NCBI GenBank assembly: GCA_009746045.1
Contig: RPFO01000253.1
Span: 3,620,019-3,671,871 of the forward strand
DNA: 51,853 nucleotides
Direction: 5' to 3'
From: Mesostigma viride
Lineage: Eukaryota > Streptophyta > Mesostigmatophyceae > Mesostigmatales > Mesostigmataceae
The position numbers and the translations under genes were made by a program. Positions 1-9,653 of this stretch are shown here, one piece after another; the stretch's first letter is position 1, and each line of letters opens with the position of its first letter. The notes beneath the pieces are model-generated. The model was not told the DNA's origin. It saw only the letters and a list, made by a program, of their open reading frames with translations, and made no database searches.

Positions 1-912
1 GCCTATGCAGCTTCATTGCCGCTGACATCTCCCTTGCCGGTCCCGGACACTGTGTCTGTCGCGGCCCCTGCGCCTGCTGCTGAGGACGTGGCGGAATTGG
101 CCGTCGTCGCCGTCACGTTGAACGTGTACGACGCCCCGCTGCCTACCAAATTGGAAGCTGTCCCGTTTGTCACCGTGATGTCGCCCAATGCAAAACCGGT
201 CACTGCTCGACTGAAAGTCGCCGTCGCGGATATGAAACTCCAGGCGGAAGTGGACCCCGCGGACGTGACAGCGTGACGGTGGGCTGAGGGGAATACGTGA
301 ATGACAGTGTGTTGGAAGCCCGCGTTGGCGGTTCCATCGAAGCGTCCGCGACAACTCCAGCGCCCACATTGACACTCGTGGCGGTGTAAGCGGTCGTCGG
401 CGTCACTGGAAGGCGTACGACGTCCCGCTGCCGGTCAGGTTGGCGGCTGTCCCGTTTGTCACCGTGATATCGCCCAGAGAACCCCGTGACGGACCTGCTG
501 AACGTGGCGGTCACGTCCACGGGTGTCGAGGATGGCGTCGACCCGCGGTCGTCGCGAGGTCACCGTGGAGGGGGTGAGTACGTGAAGACCAATGGAGTCG
601 AGGCTTTGTTCCGTGCACCCTTCAAGTTGATCACTGCCCCTGCTCCGACACCTACTGTAGTCGGCGAATATGCGGTCGTTGGCGTCACTGGAATGTGTAC
701 GACGCCCCGCTGCCCGTCAGGCTGGCGATGGCCCCGTTGACGATGACGATATCGTCTAAGGCGAACCCAGTGACCGGCTGGCTGAACGTCGCTGTAACTG
801 TAATTGGAGACGCGCTAGGATTTCCGGTTGTGGTCGTTAATGTTATGGAAGGCGCGACAGCGCGCTTCTTTTTATTAATCAAAGCAGGACATACACCGTA
901 ATCGAAAGACAT
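1..912 (-). pseudogene. Ig-like repeat surface protein of the PLV, frameshifted, C-terminus off window
   Basis: Minus-strand gene whose N-terminus reads from the ATG at 912. Three copies of a motif of the form ATFSxPVTGFALxDI followed by a GSGASYTF strand lie near 774, 490 and 203, spaced about 285-290 nt (95 residues). This is the pattern of bacterial-type Ig-like domains (Big_12-like) found in surface proteins and fibres. At least two frame changes occur between the repeats, and the gene runs past base 1. It sits 25 bp downstream of the capsid gene on the same strand, so I infer a decoration or attachment protein of the virion. A non-viral adhesin is the alternative, but position argues for the virus. 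Confidence is good for the domain and moderate for the role. Confidence 0.6.
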
Positions 913-937
913 GCTGCTGATATACTACAAACTAACA

Positions 938-2415
938 CTATTTTTTTGAGGTTGGCAACGGGTACTGAAATCTAGGTTCCATCAGCGGACCTTTCCTAGC
1001 CGGCAATCCAATCGCCAGACCTTTATCGACCATCGCAGGGGTATCGAAGATCAATGTGACTCTGCTAAACGGATTCGCTACGTATCTCGGATCCTTAAGG
1101 TACTCCATCGGCGCTATACAGTTACAATCAGAGATTATTACAGGATACACGGCCGCTGCCGCCCGGCGCCAACGTCCATCTGGCCTCGAGCTCGCAAAAC
1201 AAGTACGAGGTACACGCCGCGCCCGCTCCATCCACGCGAAGGGTGACGACCGCCGCAGTCCCGCGAAGGTCGAGACCGCTCTGGTACTGACCCCGCGCCT
1301 GGCATGTTCAGGTGACAGGCCATGACGAAATACTTGTCTCGCCAGGTTTCGGGTGTGATTTTCGTCTTGGCGCACGACAGCGAGTTCCCTTGGTCGTTGA
1401 ATGCGCTCAAGGTTAGTCCATGCCTCTGTCACTCCCATGCGATACGCGGGAGACTGGTGAGACCCGTTAATATCGAACTGAAACTTGACGTCCTTGTCGA
1501 TAGCGGCGTGGTCGAACATGATATCACCGGATCCGTTCGCGACATCCTTGGCAGGGTCGATTTGGATGGCGAGGAGTTTGCTCGCGGATGCAGAAGAGAG
1601 GGTCGCCTTAATGCTGTACGGAGCGGCACTGGCAGATTGCTTCGTGACTGCCACGTCTTCCAGCGAAACGGCAGCGTCCCGCCCTCCGCCAGCCTGGACG
1701 CGAAGACCTGGGAGACCACGTCCTCCTGGAACCTGTACGTATCGATCGAGAAGTGGATATGGTCCAGTTGAACCCGGGGCCGGCACAGGCTGCTGGACGG
1801 CAGCGGCGGCCCCCGCAGCCGCCACTGCCTCTCCGGGGATCATGACACTCCCATCCATCAACGTAATCCGGATCTCGATCGGAGGGAAAAGACTGAGATC
1901 GATCACGCGAGGGTCGCCAGAGAGGAACCCGAGCCAGTTGTCGATCACTCCAGGAATGTTCGTGTGCTTGGCCTTAGCCGCGTCATCCCTGTCTGTCAGC
2001 GCGACATCGGTGTGTTGTTCCCGGACCACCCGGACGGTGCTTGGGCGTTGTCATGACCGACTCCGCCGTGAACAGTAAGCAGGGTCCGATACACTGATGA
2101 TAATCGTTGATGGAGTCAACGCTCTGGCCGCCGACCAACACCTCCAAACGCCTGATCAGCGACGAAGTGTATCTCGGAAACTTACAGAACCCAGTCGTAG
2201 CCGCCTCGGACGCATTGAAGTACATGGCGAAACTGTGAAGATCGGCAAATCCGCTCGTCGGCAGGCGGACAGCCACAACCGAACCCTGCTTAATCCGAGT
2301 TCGCGGACAGAGTGGACAATTGCACACGGGACGTCGAGTGCTGGCCGAGAGCCTTTACGATGTATTGCATCGTTTTGGGAATAGCGCGGTTGTACCAAGA
2401 ACCGTCAGATGCCAT
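938..2415 (-). pseudogene. MCP: PLV major capsid protein (double jelly-roll), multiply frameshifted
   Basis: The gene builds the icosahedral shell of polinton-like viruses. The start is the ATG at 2413-2415, where a SDGSWYNRAIPKTMQY opening precedes a frameshift near 2300. Downstream pieces read in other frames: a stretch with LPTSGFADLHSF, FPRYTSSLIRRLEVLVGGQ and INDYHQ (about 2090-2300) is the first jelly-roll region typical of PLV capsids; DHIHFSIDTYRFQ, FQFDINGSHQSPAYRM and SAFNDQGNSLS follow; the C-terminus LIFDTPAMVDKGLAIGLPAR ends at the stop 938-940. At least four frame changes are needed. Total length of about 490 codons is normal for the family. TCTA in an AT-rich context lies 25 nt upstream of the start. 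Family assignment is from recognised motifs; no alignment was run. Confidence 0.82.
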
Positions 2416-2455
2416 GAGAGCGTTGTATACCAGCTAACTTAGATAAAAATCCTGG

Positions 2456-2737
2456 CTAGTGGAGGAACTGGCCCAGAAGCGGATTCGCGGCCTTGTGCGC
2501 GTCGACCTTACGTTCGAGGGAAGACAGCGCGTCCAACCCGGTTTTCGCGACACGGTACGCCGTCCCAACCGGGGACGCCTCGATCAACTTGCTCGGGACA
2601 TGCCCGAGAGCCGAATCGGCAGCACCCGCGGCCGCCTTCACGAGTCGCGCGCCATGTCCCACTTTCCTGATAGCGTCGCCCGCCACATGTCCGATCTTTC
2701 GCATGGTGTTGACAACCTTTCCAAAATCGAGCCTCAT
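2456..2737 (-). CDS. small Ala/Gly-rich basic PLV protein (93 aa), possible minor virion protein
   Basis: Intact 93-codon ORF starting with ATG at 2737. The sequence is basic and amphipathic, with helix-forming stretches such as GHVAGDAIRKVGHGARLV followed by an Ala-rich segment and no clear signal peptide. It lies between the capsid gene and the minor-capsid-like gene. Its ATG overlaps the TGA of the upstream gene by four bases (ATGA at 2734-2737). Small basic amphipathic proteins in this position in polintons and adenovirus-like lineages are often cleaved virion or membrane-active proteins. That comparison is positional inference only; I see no diagnostic motif. It is one of the few undamaged minus-strand genes. 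Confidence 0.6.
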   Translation of the reverse strand: MRLDFGKVVNTMRKIGHVAGDAIRKVGHGARLVKAAAGAADSALGHVPSKLIEASPVGTAYRVAKTGLDALSSLERKVDAHKAANPLLGQFLH

Positions 2738-3508
2738 TCGTCCTCGTCGTCGTTTATAACAGAACGCTGAGATATCTTTCTGGCGGGCAGGACTTCCCCG
2801 CCAAGCGCCATGTACCGCAGAACGCTCGCGATCTTCCGCGACTCGACGCCCATCGCCTTTTGTGGCGATATCCGGAAACTGAGCTGAACAACCCAGTCGC
2901 TATACAATTGGACCGGCACGTCGTCCTCGTCCAGCAGGCGGAGACTGATACCACGCGGGGAGTCCCTCATATGCTGCCACAGCGGAGTCTGCGCCTGCCA
3001 CACGATCGGCTCAAGGAATTTGCTAAGGTTCGGACAGCACGCCAACAAGCCCCCGTAGACAGCCCCGTGAGTCGCGGACACGACATTCCCCCGCACGATG
3101 TCAGCGTACACGTAGACGGCCCTCAGGCGTCCGTTCGTAGCGGGACGATTGCTCACGATCACGTTTGTCGTTGGACGCGTGAACGCCCGGGACAAAGTCC
3201 CAGGACACGCCCGACGGACTCGCCGACTCGTAGCTGGAACGGCGAACTGGCCGCAAACGTGTACAGACTGTTCGCGCGGTCGTACGTGACCACGAACGAA
3301 CTGTCGATGGTCCGCAAGACCGCCTCGATATTGTGTCTGTTCTCTATAGTCGTCCACGATCCAAGTGGAAGCGAGACAGTGTGGGCGGACTGCATCACTA
3401 CCTCGAACGAGCGGTTGGTTGGTTGATGTGCGTCTGTTCGAATGGGATCGTGAGAAGTGTCAATCCCACGTCGTGGTAATCTCTAGCAACCCGGCCGGGA
3501 TATCCCAT
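2734..3508 (-). pseudogene. PLV minor capsid (penton-like) candidate, two frameshifts
   Basis: Reading starts at an ATG at 3506-3508 with DYHDVGLTLLTIPFEQTHIN. It shifts frame near 3412 into RSFEVVMQSAHTVSLPLGSW, then again near 3190 into AVYVYADIVRGNVV, and ends DVPVQLYSDWVVQLSFRI plus an acidic tail. A C-terminal motif of the type 'D.DG.P..LYG..W.L.L.FR' is common in a conserved structural protein next to the capsid gene of polintons and related viruses. I therefore call it a minor capsid candidate by motif and position. Intact length would be about 258 codons. It ends in ATGA overlap with the 93-residue gene. Confidence 0.6.
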
Positions 3509-3514
3509 GTCGGG

Positions 3515-3726
3515 TCATGAAGACTGCCCCTTGTCCTGTTCTCGGTCCTTAGGGTCAGCGTCCGGCACTCCTGTACGTGATCCCTCATTCTCTGTTATAA
3601 GCTCCGATTTAATCTCGTTGCTGCCGTGGACCACAACCTTCCCTCGCCACCAGAGAGACCTCGCGCGCTACGTTTAAGCTGTCGCCTTTCCTTCCCGGTC
3701 AGCGGCTTATTCCTGCAATAGAACAT
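3515..3726 (-). pseudogene. hidden small hydrophilic PLV ORF (about 71 codons, one frameshift)
   Basis: A start at ATG 3724-3726 reads MFYCRNKPLTGKERRQLKRS. After one missing base near 3633, in a GGGAAGG context, the other frame carries KVVVHGSNEIKSELITENEG and an acidic tail ending at TGA 3515-3517. The span is 212 nt, one short of 71 codons, so a single indel explains it. It fits exactly between its neighbours: the next gene starts 7 nt downstream at 3508 and the preceding gene stops at 3734. No family is recognised. The tight packing is the main support. Confidence 0.45.
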
Positions 3727-3733
3727 CGCCGAT

Positions 3734-4395
3734 TCAGAAACTCGCGAGGACGTCGGGGTATAAGATCATCCACTGGGCTACCTGGAGCATCTCAGCATCC
3801 GAAGCTCCATTCGCACTGAAATCGTTTATGATCTGTTTAGAAAATTTATCCGCGAGCTCGGACCGGTCCCTTTATCGCCACAGGACACCTTCCGTCACGT
3901 GATGTTTGTCTCGTAGGTGAGTATTCAACCTCCGACTATCGACAAACGTATTTTGCAGCCCGGGACCGTGCAATTGACTCTATCGGTCACGTTGGCGACT
4001 CGCACTCTGGGACGAGGCGGCGTCCTCGCCACGGGCTCTCTAGCAGCTGGCGGAGGCGCGGATCCCACGATCTCTACGCGGAGAGGTTCGTCAGACCCTG
4101 CGCCGAGGACAGCAGCCGGTTCTGGAGCCGGAACGGAGGCCGGTTGGTCGTAGGCGGACAATGGTGGGTAGACTACAGGGCGAGAGTTTGCAGCGAGAGC
4201 CGCCAACAACATCGCGTCCTTAAACCCGCGGACTTCGGCGACCTTCCCCTTCTTCGCGGGACGGGTCACATGGGGCGAGTGGATGACAATCGAGTTCGTC
4301 AGCGCGGTCGTCGCGGTCTTCTTCGGGTGAGCGCGGGCCTTGCGCGGGGCTTTGGACGGTTTCTTGGCGGGTCGTTTCGATGTCTTTCGTGGCAT
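3734..4395 (-). pseudogene. basic protein with Lys/Arg/Pro-rich N-terminus, probable frameshifted C-terminus
   Basis: The ATG at 4395 opens a frame of 156 codons to a stop at 3925. The N-terminus is highly basic (PRKTSKRPAKKPSKAPRK, AHPKKTATT), reminiscent of nucleic-acid-condensing proteins, followed by a Pro/Ala-rich segment and a NCTVPGCKIRLS stretch. Beyond the stop, a different frame continues without an ATG through SEVEYSPTRQTSRDG to SKQIINDFSANGASDAEM and QWMILYPDVLASF, ending at TGA 3734-3736. I infer that this is its C-terminal part after two indels near 3935 and 3862; the full length would be about 217 codons. Core or DNA-binding virion protein is a reasonable guess. No domain is recognised. 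Confidence 0.5.
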
Positions 4396-4437
4396 GGTGT
4401 GTTCTTGAAATATCGCGAAGATTTTAAACGAGCCAAG

Positions 4438-5424
4438 TCACAGCCGCGAAGATCTCTCCACTCGCCGCCACTCCTGATCTCGAGCGACAGTGCTCGACTT
4501 GCGGCTTGATGTACGCGACTGCGCTGCCGGACCCGAGTGTCTTGTCGACTGCAGTAGTATTTCGTAGACTCCGTCGGACTCGTCGAATCCGGGCGCGACA
4601 CGCCACGAAGGACCGACGATGAGTCTGCCAGAACTCCCGGGCTGGTACACAAAGTCGAGAGCGCTTGCGAGAAATCTGTACGGGTGCCCGATCTCCAGCA
4701 AGGGCGGCGCTCCGTGCGTGAACTGCACGCGGCAGTAGAACTTGTCTAGCGTCGTCGCGGGAGGAACGATATTCCCATTGTCATCGCGAAAGCTCATGAT
4801 GCCCTGAGGACCAAGTTCCCAGAGCTCGGGCTGCATGTAATCGTACGCGACGGTCCGCAGTCCGCGGATAGAAAACGAAACTCTTCTCGCCTCTCGTGCA
4901 TCCGTATACGCGCACTCGTCTAGCGCCGTGATCAGCCCAATTTCTGTCGGCCCCTCTCCGAAGAAACGAGCCGCCGACAGATCCATGAAAATCCCGTCAG
5001 GACCGCCGACAAGCGACAAAGGTCGAACTTCGAACGTCGCTGTGAACAGGTGACCGAATTCGTAGCGAAATGGAGTCGGCATCAGCACGGACACCTGGAC
5101 ATACGGAATATCGCCCACGAACCCGTTACCGATCGCCGAGGTCCCACTCTCCCAATCCGGACCCCTGTAAATTTGGATGGGTCGCTCGTTGATGCGGTAT
5201 AGTAAGGCGTCGTCGTATAGTAGACGGACCTCGAACCGGTTTATCATGGGTCGATCCGGAAGCACGCCATACACCTTTACCGAATAACTGGTGAGCGGTG
5301 TCGCGTGGTTGTATGGTGGGAATTCACAAACAGCGTGGATGACGTTGTCTTTTGACGCCGTGAGTTGCGCGCGGTAGAGGTTTGTTTCGCCTGGGACAAG
5401 CGACGATGTCATGTAATTGCCCAA
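4438..5424 (-). CDS. PLV structural protein of unknown family (328 aa)
   Basis: Intact ORF from ATG 5424 to stop 4438, with only 10 nt to the upstream gene and 42 nt to the downstream one. The sequence is rich in beta-type segments such as FEVRLLYDDALLYRINERP, YVQVSVLMPTPFRYEFGHLF and VGPSWRVAPGFDESDGVYEI, with no transmembrane span or signal peptide. It sits inside the virion gene block, so a second minor capsid or fibre-associated protein is likely. The Ser/Arg-rich last 40 residues look unlike the rest and could reflect a frameshift near 4560. No homologue is recognised from sequence alone. Confidence 0.6.
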   Translation of the reverse strand: MGNYMTSSLVPGETNLYRAQLTASKDNVIHAVCEFPPYNHATPLTSYSVKVYGVLPDRPMINRFEVRLLYDDALLYRINERPIQIYRGPDWESGTSAIGNGFVGDIPYVQVSVLMPTPFRYEFGHLFTATFEVRPLSLVGGPDGIFMDLSAARFFGEGPTEIGLITALDECAYTDAREARRVSFSIRGLRTVAYDYMQPELWELGPQGIMSFRDDNGNIVPPATTLDKFYCRVQFTHGAPPLLEIGHPYRFLASALDFVYQPGSSGRLIVGPSWRVAPGFDESDGVYEILLQSTRHSGPAAQSRTSSRKSSTVARDQEWRRVERSSRL

Positions 5425-5434
5425 TATGCTACAT

Positions 5435-7653
5435 TCACGCGGCGACGTGCCCCTGTGGGTGAGAGATCGTATCGCCTGATGAAAGGTAGAGACCGGTCGG
5501 GTTCGTAGTAGTCAGGGAAACGAATTCAGTGTCTGTCGTATCGTCGATCAACTCGCACTTGTTGTAAATCGTCTGGTTGGCACTATCCAGATGAAAAACG
5601 ATCCTAACTTGACCGGGTGCGTACGGGGCTACGATCCCAGTCGGCGAGGCTGTAAAAATGCCCGTTACTGAATTTGTCAACTTGGTCATAGTGCTCAGAC
5701 GATCGGGAGGAAAGTGCGAGATGTATCGCTCGATAACTCCGTCAGAGCGTCGCCGGAACGCCACCCAAAAATACGTCTCGCCGGACCACGTCGCGTTTAA
5801 CGTATATTGTGTGGCCGCTTTCCGGTTCTGATACAGACCGATTGATCCGTTTGCCTTGTCTATACTGATCCCGCACACCGACCACCAGTTGTCGGATGCT
5901 CCTTGGTTCCTCCAGCAGTTGTGCCCATCCGTAAATGCGGGGTGGTATTTGCCGGTGATGTCATTGTGGTCCGAGAGAGAGACGAAAGCGCTGCCAGACG
6001 GTACAACGAGCTCGAAGCATATCAGGAACGGGCCGTCGATCTCTTCGTCGGTAAACACGACGCACTTCTCTGGGGGCGTGACGTCGTTCGAGGACAACGC
6101 GTAAAAACTCGCGGGTGTAGGTATGAGCTCGTACTTGTCATGTGTAGGCTGCAGTGTTGTCGCGGGTCTCGCGAGAAATTTAAGAGACTATGGAACGTCG
6201 TGGGAGGCCCGCTCACTGTCACGGTCTCTCCGGTAAGGTTCGGGACGTCTCGCGGACATGAGAAGCGAGGCGTGATTTGGGCCGTTTTCTGCGATGAATG
6301 CGGCAGAAGATGGTCAAAAAGATTTGCCCCAGTGACAGATCCGATCACAGTCCCGTCCGCGACGATCGCGTAATTTGCGGGCGTCTGCGTGTCGTCGCCC
6401 CATCCCGTGGTATGGTCTGCGTACATCTGCACGCCAATCCTCGCCGGTCTCGTCGTTGTAAAGTAATGGCTCGGTGTTCGAATCGCCGGGACGAGTGGGT
6501 CTGTCTTCACTACGCCCACGACAGCAATTTTTCGCTGAGTGGCAGACGTCGTCATCGTCGCGTCGTTGTAGATCGTCACATCGGCCGACACGAGCTTCCC
6601 ATGTTCCGCCGACGTCAACGCGCACGTGACCGCGTCCTCTCCGCGCAGTCCCCCGTCCACGTCAAGCTGAAAACTACCCGCGGCGTCGGTTAACGCGACA
6701 TTGTCGACTTTCCATGAGATAGGCAGCTTCCGTTGGTAAGCCCATGGCGTCGTGTTCTTGATTCCTAGCGTGAGAGGAGGCACGCCTCCGTCGCCAACGA
6801 CGACCCATGTCTGATAAGGCGCAGTCGTTCTCCAGTAACTTGCGATCGGTTGGTCGATCCGCCCGACGTCCCAGGCCGTTAACGGGGAGTACGCGCGCGT
6901 GATATGGATGCTATAGGGCATCCGCTGTATCCTGTTCAGGTCTCTCGTAGTCGCGAACCCGATTTGCTCGTAGCTCATCAGTCTGCCAAAGTAGGCATGG
7001 CTCATGCTTCCGAAATGGACATCGTCGATGTATGGCCCGTCTACCGTTTGACTCATGTTGACGGGATCAAGCGCGCCGAGGACCTGAACGCTGTAAACGC
7101 TTTTACCGCTGCTACTGCCCCCGGTGACAGTGTAGGGGAGCCGAATCCGAATGTCCTGGTTGTTCGATACTGTGAACGTGGTTCCTGGCGCGGAAAGTGT
7201 TCCGTCTTCATACTCTAACACGAACGTCGCGGTCGGATCAGGAAGGGCCGTATACCCGACGCCGTGTTGATCGAACAACCAGTCGATCTGGTCGCGCGTC
7301 AGAATACGATCCGCGACGATCTGGGACATGCGCGAATATTGGTCCATCAGCCATAGAGACGAGATCCGGATCCAGCCAGCGACGATTCCGCCGTCGACCT
7401 CAAGCATGCCACTCGACTCGCCATTGCTGGTCACTGTCCAGTCGGAATGATTATCGCCGAGTCGGAGCCTTGTCGGTGCTCCTGGGTACATGTATCGTAC
7501 CCCGTTGATCGTGACGTGCCTGTCGAACGGGTGAACCGCGAGCTGGAGAGCTTGCACATCGCTCTCGACGTCCGCGATTCGTTCGTCTACCCCGTCTTCC
7601 ACCAGTCCTGTTGCGATATTGAAGCCGGACGCGTTTGAGCTCACGACAACCAT
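5435..7653 (-). pseudogene. large fibre-like PLV protein (about 738 codons), one frameshift near 6190
   Basis: Starts at ATG 7653. The first 40 residues contain a short heptad-like coiled coil (ERIADVESDVQALQLAV) as in trimeric fibres. Beta-rich modules follow (EYEDGTLSAPGTTFTVSN, SYWRTTAPYQTWVVVGDGG, VVGVVKTDPLVPAI, HYFTTTRPARIGVQMYA). The first frame runs to 6022, but after about 6190 the neighbouring frame becomes the sensible one (PTHDKYELIPTPASFYALSS), continuing without a stop to 5435. The C-terminal part has a lectin-like or jelly-roll look (GQVRIVFHLDSANQTIYNK, TTNPTGLYLSSGDTI). I infer a single attachment-fibre gene broken by one indel. Two separate genes are possible but less likely, because the second part has no good start outside the first. 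Confidence 0.62.
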
Positions 7654-7691
7654 CTCTATGAATAATATCTCACATTAAAAGTATAGCACCC
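7654..7691. promoter_or_regulatory. divergent promoter spacer between virion and replication gene blocks
   Basis: Only 38 bp separate the ATG of the fibre gene (minus) from that of the coiled-coil/AT-hook gene (plus). The spacer is AT-rich (AATAATATCT, CACATTAAAAGTATAG) in an otherwise GC-rich region and holds TCTA at 7655-7658. The arrangement implies a compact bidirectional promoter. No experimentally known motif can be confirmed from sequence alone. Confidence 0.5.
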
Positions 7692-8233
7692 ATGGACCAG
7701 GTTCCCGAAGCTCCGGATTCGCCCAAGACCTCCGTCGACGTCGAGGAAGATCCCGCGCCACAGCAGGAAACTCCCAATACAGTGTACATCCCGCCTCACC
7801 CGCCGAAAGGCCCGAGAGGCAAGCGATTGACGGAAGAGCAGCGTGCGGCACTCCGCGAGAAGATGCGGCCGTACATGCAGAAACGGAACGAAGAGCGGCG
7901 AAGAAGCGACAGGAGGAGCGAGAAGCGGAGATTACCAAGCGAAAGGTTCTGGAGAAGGAACTCGAAATCCAGAGGCAGCGTCTGGTCGAGCTGGAACTCG
8001 AGGAGAAAAAGAACAAATACCGAATCGAACGCCTGTTGGCCGCCGAAGAGGTCGCGGCAACCCCCTCGGAAACGCCTCGCCCACGTCGCGGGAGAAAGCC
8101 GAAGGCCGAGGTCGAGGAAGAGGAACGTCAGCGGGCCGCGAATCCACTGCCGGACGTGCGGACAACTACGCCGTATGAGCAGAAGATGCTGGCAATCCGC
8201 GCTCAATTACTAGCCAGTTTAAACGACGATTAA
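7692..8233 (+). pseudogene. charged coiled-coil protein with AT-hook, one frameshift near 7895
   Basis: ATG 7692 opens an acidic, Pro-rich N-terminus (EAPDSPKTSVDVEEDPAPQQ) followed by KRLTEEQRAALREKMRPYMQ. At about 7895 one base is missing in a CGGC context. The next frame carries a long Lys/Glu/Arg coiled coil (AKKRQEEREAEITKRKVLEK, then LEIQRQRLVELELEEKK), an AT-hook (PRPRRGRKPKA) and a C-terminus EQKMLAIRAQLLASLNDD ending at TAA 8231-8233. Intact length would be about 180 residues. It is first in the plus-strand block, 20 nt before the ATPase. A DNA-binding or packaging accessory role is inferred from AT-hook plus position. Confidence 0.6.
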
Positions 8234-8253
8234 TTATCTATTCATTCTAATAA

Positions 8254-9130
8254 ATGACGGTCATCGAAAGCATTCATATCCAGACCCCACTTGCGAATAA
8301 GGATTTGAAGGTCAAATATGCAAAAGCTCGCCAGGTTCCAGCCAACGCGCCACGGCTCCATTTCATAGCCTCGTTCGTGGGTATGCGCGGGACGGGAAGA
8401 CCACTTCAGCTATTAACATGCTAAAGGCGTATTTTGATGCCCATTCATTCGACAAGCTGTACCTGATCTCTGGATCCGCGACAACAGAGCCAAGTATAAG
8501 CTCCTGCCGACACCCGCCATGTCCATGGAAACGTACACGGACAATGACTTTAATCAGATGGTGGCATATCAAGAAGGACCTCACAGAGTACGAAGAGTAC
8601 CACGCGATATGGCTGTATGGGAAAAATTCAAGAAAGACTCCTAGATGGCGAAAGACGAGGACGACATGGATCTCAACATGTACCTAACCCTCGACAGGCT
8701 ACAATTCAAAGAGCCCCAGACTCGGTTCCGGTACGGTCCTCCCTCGTCCGTCATTTTGATAGACGACATGGCAGGATCAAAATTGTATCGCTCGGATTCT
8801 AAGGGCCCCGTCTCGTCGTTCGCATTTAAGCATCGACACCTACTGACCTCGATGGTGTTCGTGAATCAATCGTTCACATCGGCCGGCGTGCCCCGGTCAG
8901 TGCGCGCGAACGTCTCTTTCCTCGTCTTGTTTCGTACGAAGGACCGGCGAGCCTCGCGGCAGATTGCTGAGGAAAGCGCGGGTCATACCAGCCCCGATGA
9001 TTTCCTTGCGCTGTGGGAATATGCGACGAAAGACTCGCCTCATGATTTCCTTGCCGTCGACAACGACGAACCGAACGACGAGAGACGATTCAGGAAAAAC
9101 TTCGATCACTTCCTTGTGATCAAAAAATAA
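8254..9130 (+). pseudogene. PLV genome-packaging ATPase (A32/FtsK-HerA type), frameshifted
   Basis: Powers DNA entry into the capsid. The ATG at 8254 begins MTVIESIHIQTPLANKDLKV. The Walker A region near 8383-8405 encodes GMRGTG but loses frame inside the P-loop; the K-T-T-S continuation is one base out. A second shift near 8500 precedes LPTPAMSMETYTDNDFNQM, and a stop interrupts near 8643. From 8645 the frame is open to 9130: Walker B SSVILIDDMAGSKLY (about 8748-8790), FKHRHLL, SMVFVNQSF, LVLFRTKDRR and RRFRRNFDHFL-like RRFRKNFDHFLV, all in the order seen in PLV and virophage ATPases. Intact length of about 292 residues is typical. TCTA sits at 8237-8240. Confidence 0.85.
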
Positions 9131-9155
9131 TCTGTGCTCTATTATATACACGCAA

Positions 9156-9653
9156 ATGGATCTGAAGCAGGCTTACCCAAACGCTTTCCACGAGTCTTCG
9201 CTAGCTCTCCCACCCATCCGGATCGAGGAGAAAGCGCCCTCGAAGAGTTCGTACCAGCGCAGGCTTGATAGGCGAGAGCTCATCCTTAACGTGTCGACGC
9301 TCGTTCGTTACTTGACCGGGGCCAGGGTCTCCTCGAAGACTCACGAGAGGTTGGCGGCGTTCGTGCGAGAGTGTGGGTATGACGGCGAGCTCCCGCCGAC
9401 ACACACCGGAATCGGGCACGAATGTCGACAGAAGTTGATGTCCATCATCGCGTCCAAACGAAAGCCGAGAAATCCTCCTCCTCCGCCAAAATCTCCCCGG
9501 GCACCGAAAATCAAAAAGGAAAAAATTCCTCGTACCCCTAAGAAACGCGGGAGACCGGCTGGGTCGAAAGACACGAAGCCGCGGACTCATAACATCGACC
9601 CCGCGACAGGACGACCACGACCATGGGGCAGGCCGAAGAAGTCGAAACTGTAA
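9156..9653 (+). CDS. 165-residue basic protein with AT-hook-like C-terminus
   Basis: Intact ORF from ATG 9156, 25 nt after the ATPase stop, with TCTA at 9138-9141 in an AT-rich leader. The N-terminal half may be a small helical domain (RRELILNVSTLVRYLTGARV, HERLAAFVRECGYDG). The C-terminal half is Lys/Pro-rich with AT-hook-like motifs KKRGRPAGSKD and GRPRPWGRPKK. This suggests minor-groove DNA binding, perhaps genome condensation or replication support. The N-terminal domain is not recognised. Being intact among broken neighbours, it could also have been spared by chance. Confidence 0.6.
   Translation: MDLKQAYPNAFHESSLALPPIRIEEKAPSKSSYQRRLDRRELILNVSTLVRYLTGARVSSKTHERLAAFVRECGYDGELPPTHTGIGHECRQKLMSIIASKRKPRNPPPPPKSPRAPKIKKEKIPRTPKKRGRPAGSKDTKPRTHNIDPATGRPRPWGRPKKSKL

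Noticed and set aside
8383-8410. Programmed ribosomal frameshift in the ATPase P-loop
   Set aside because: No slippery heptamer is evident, and other indels in the same gene and its neighbours point to decay or sequence error.
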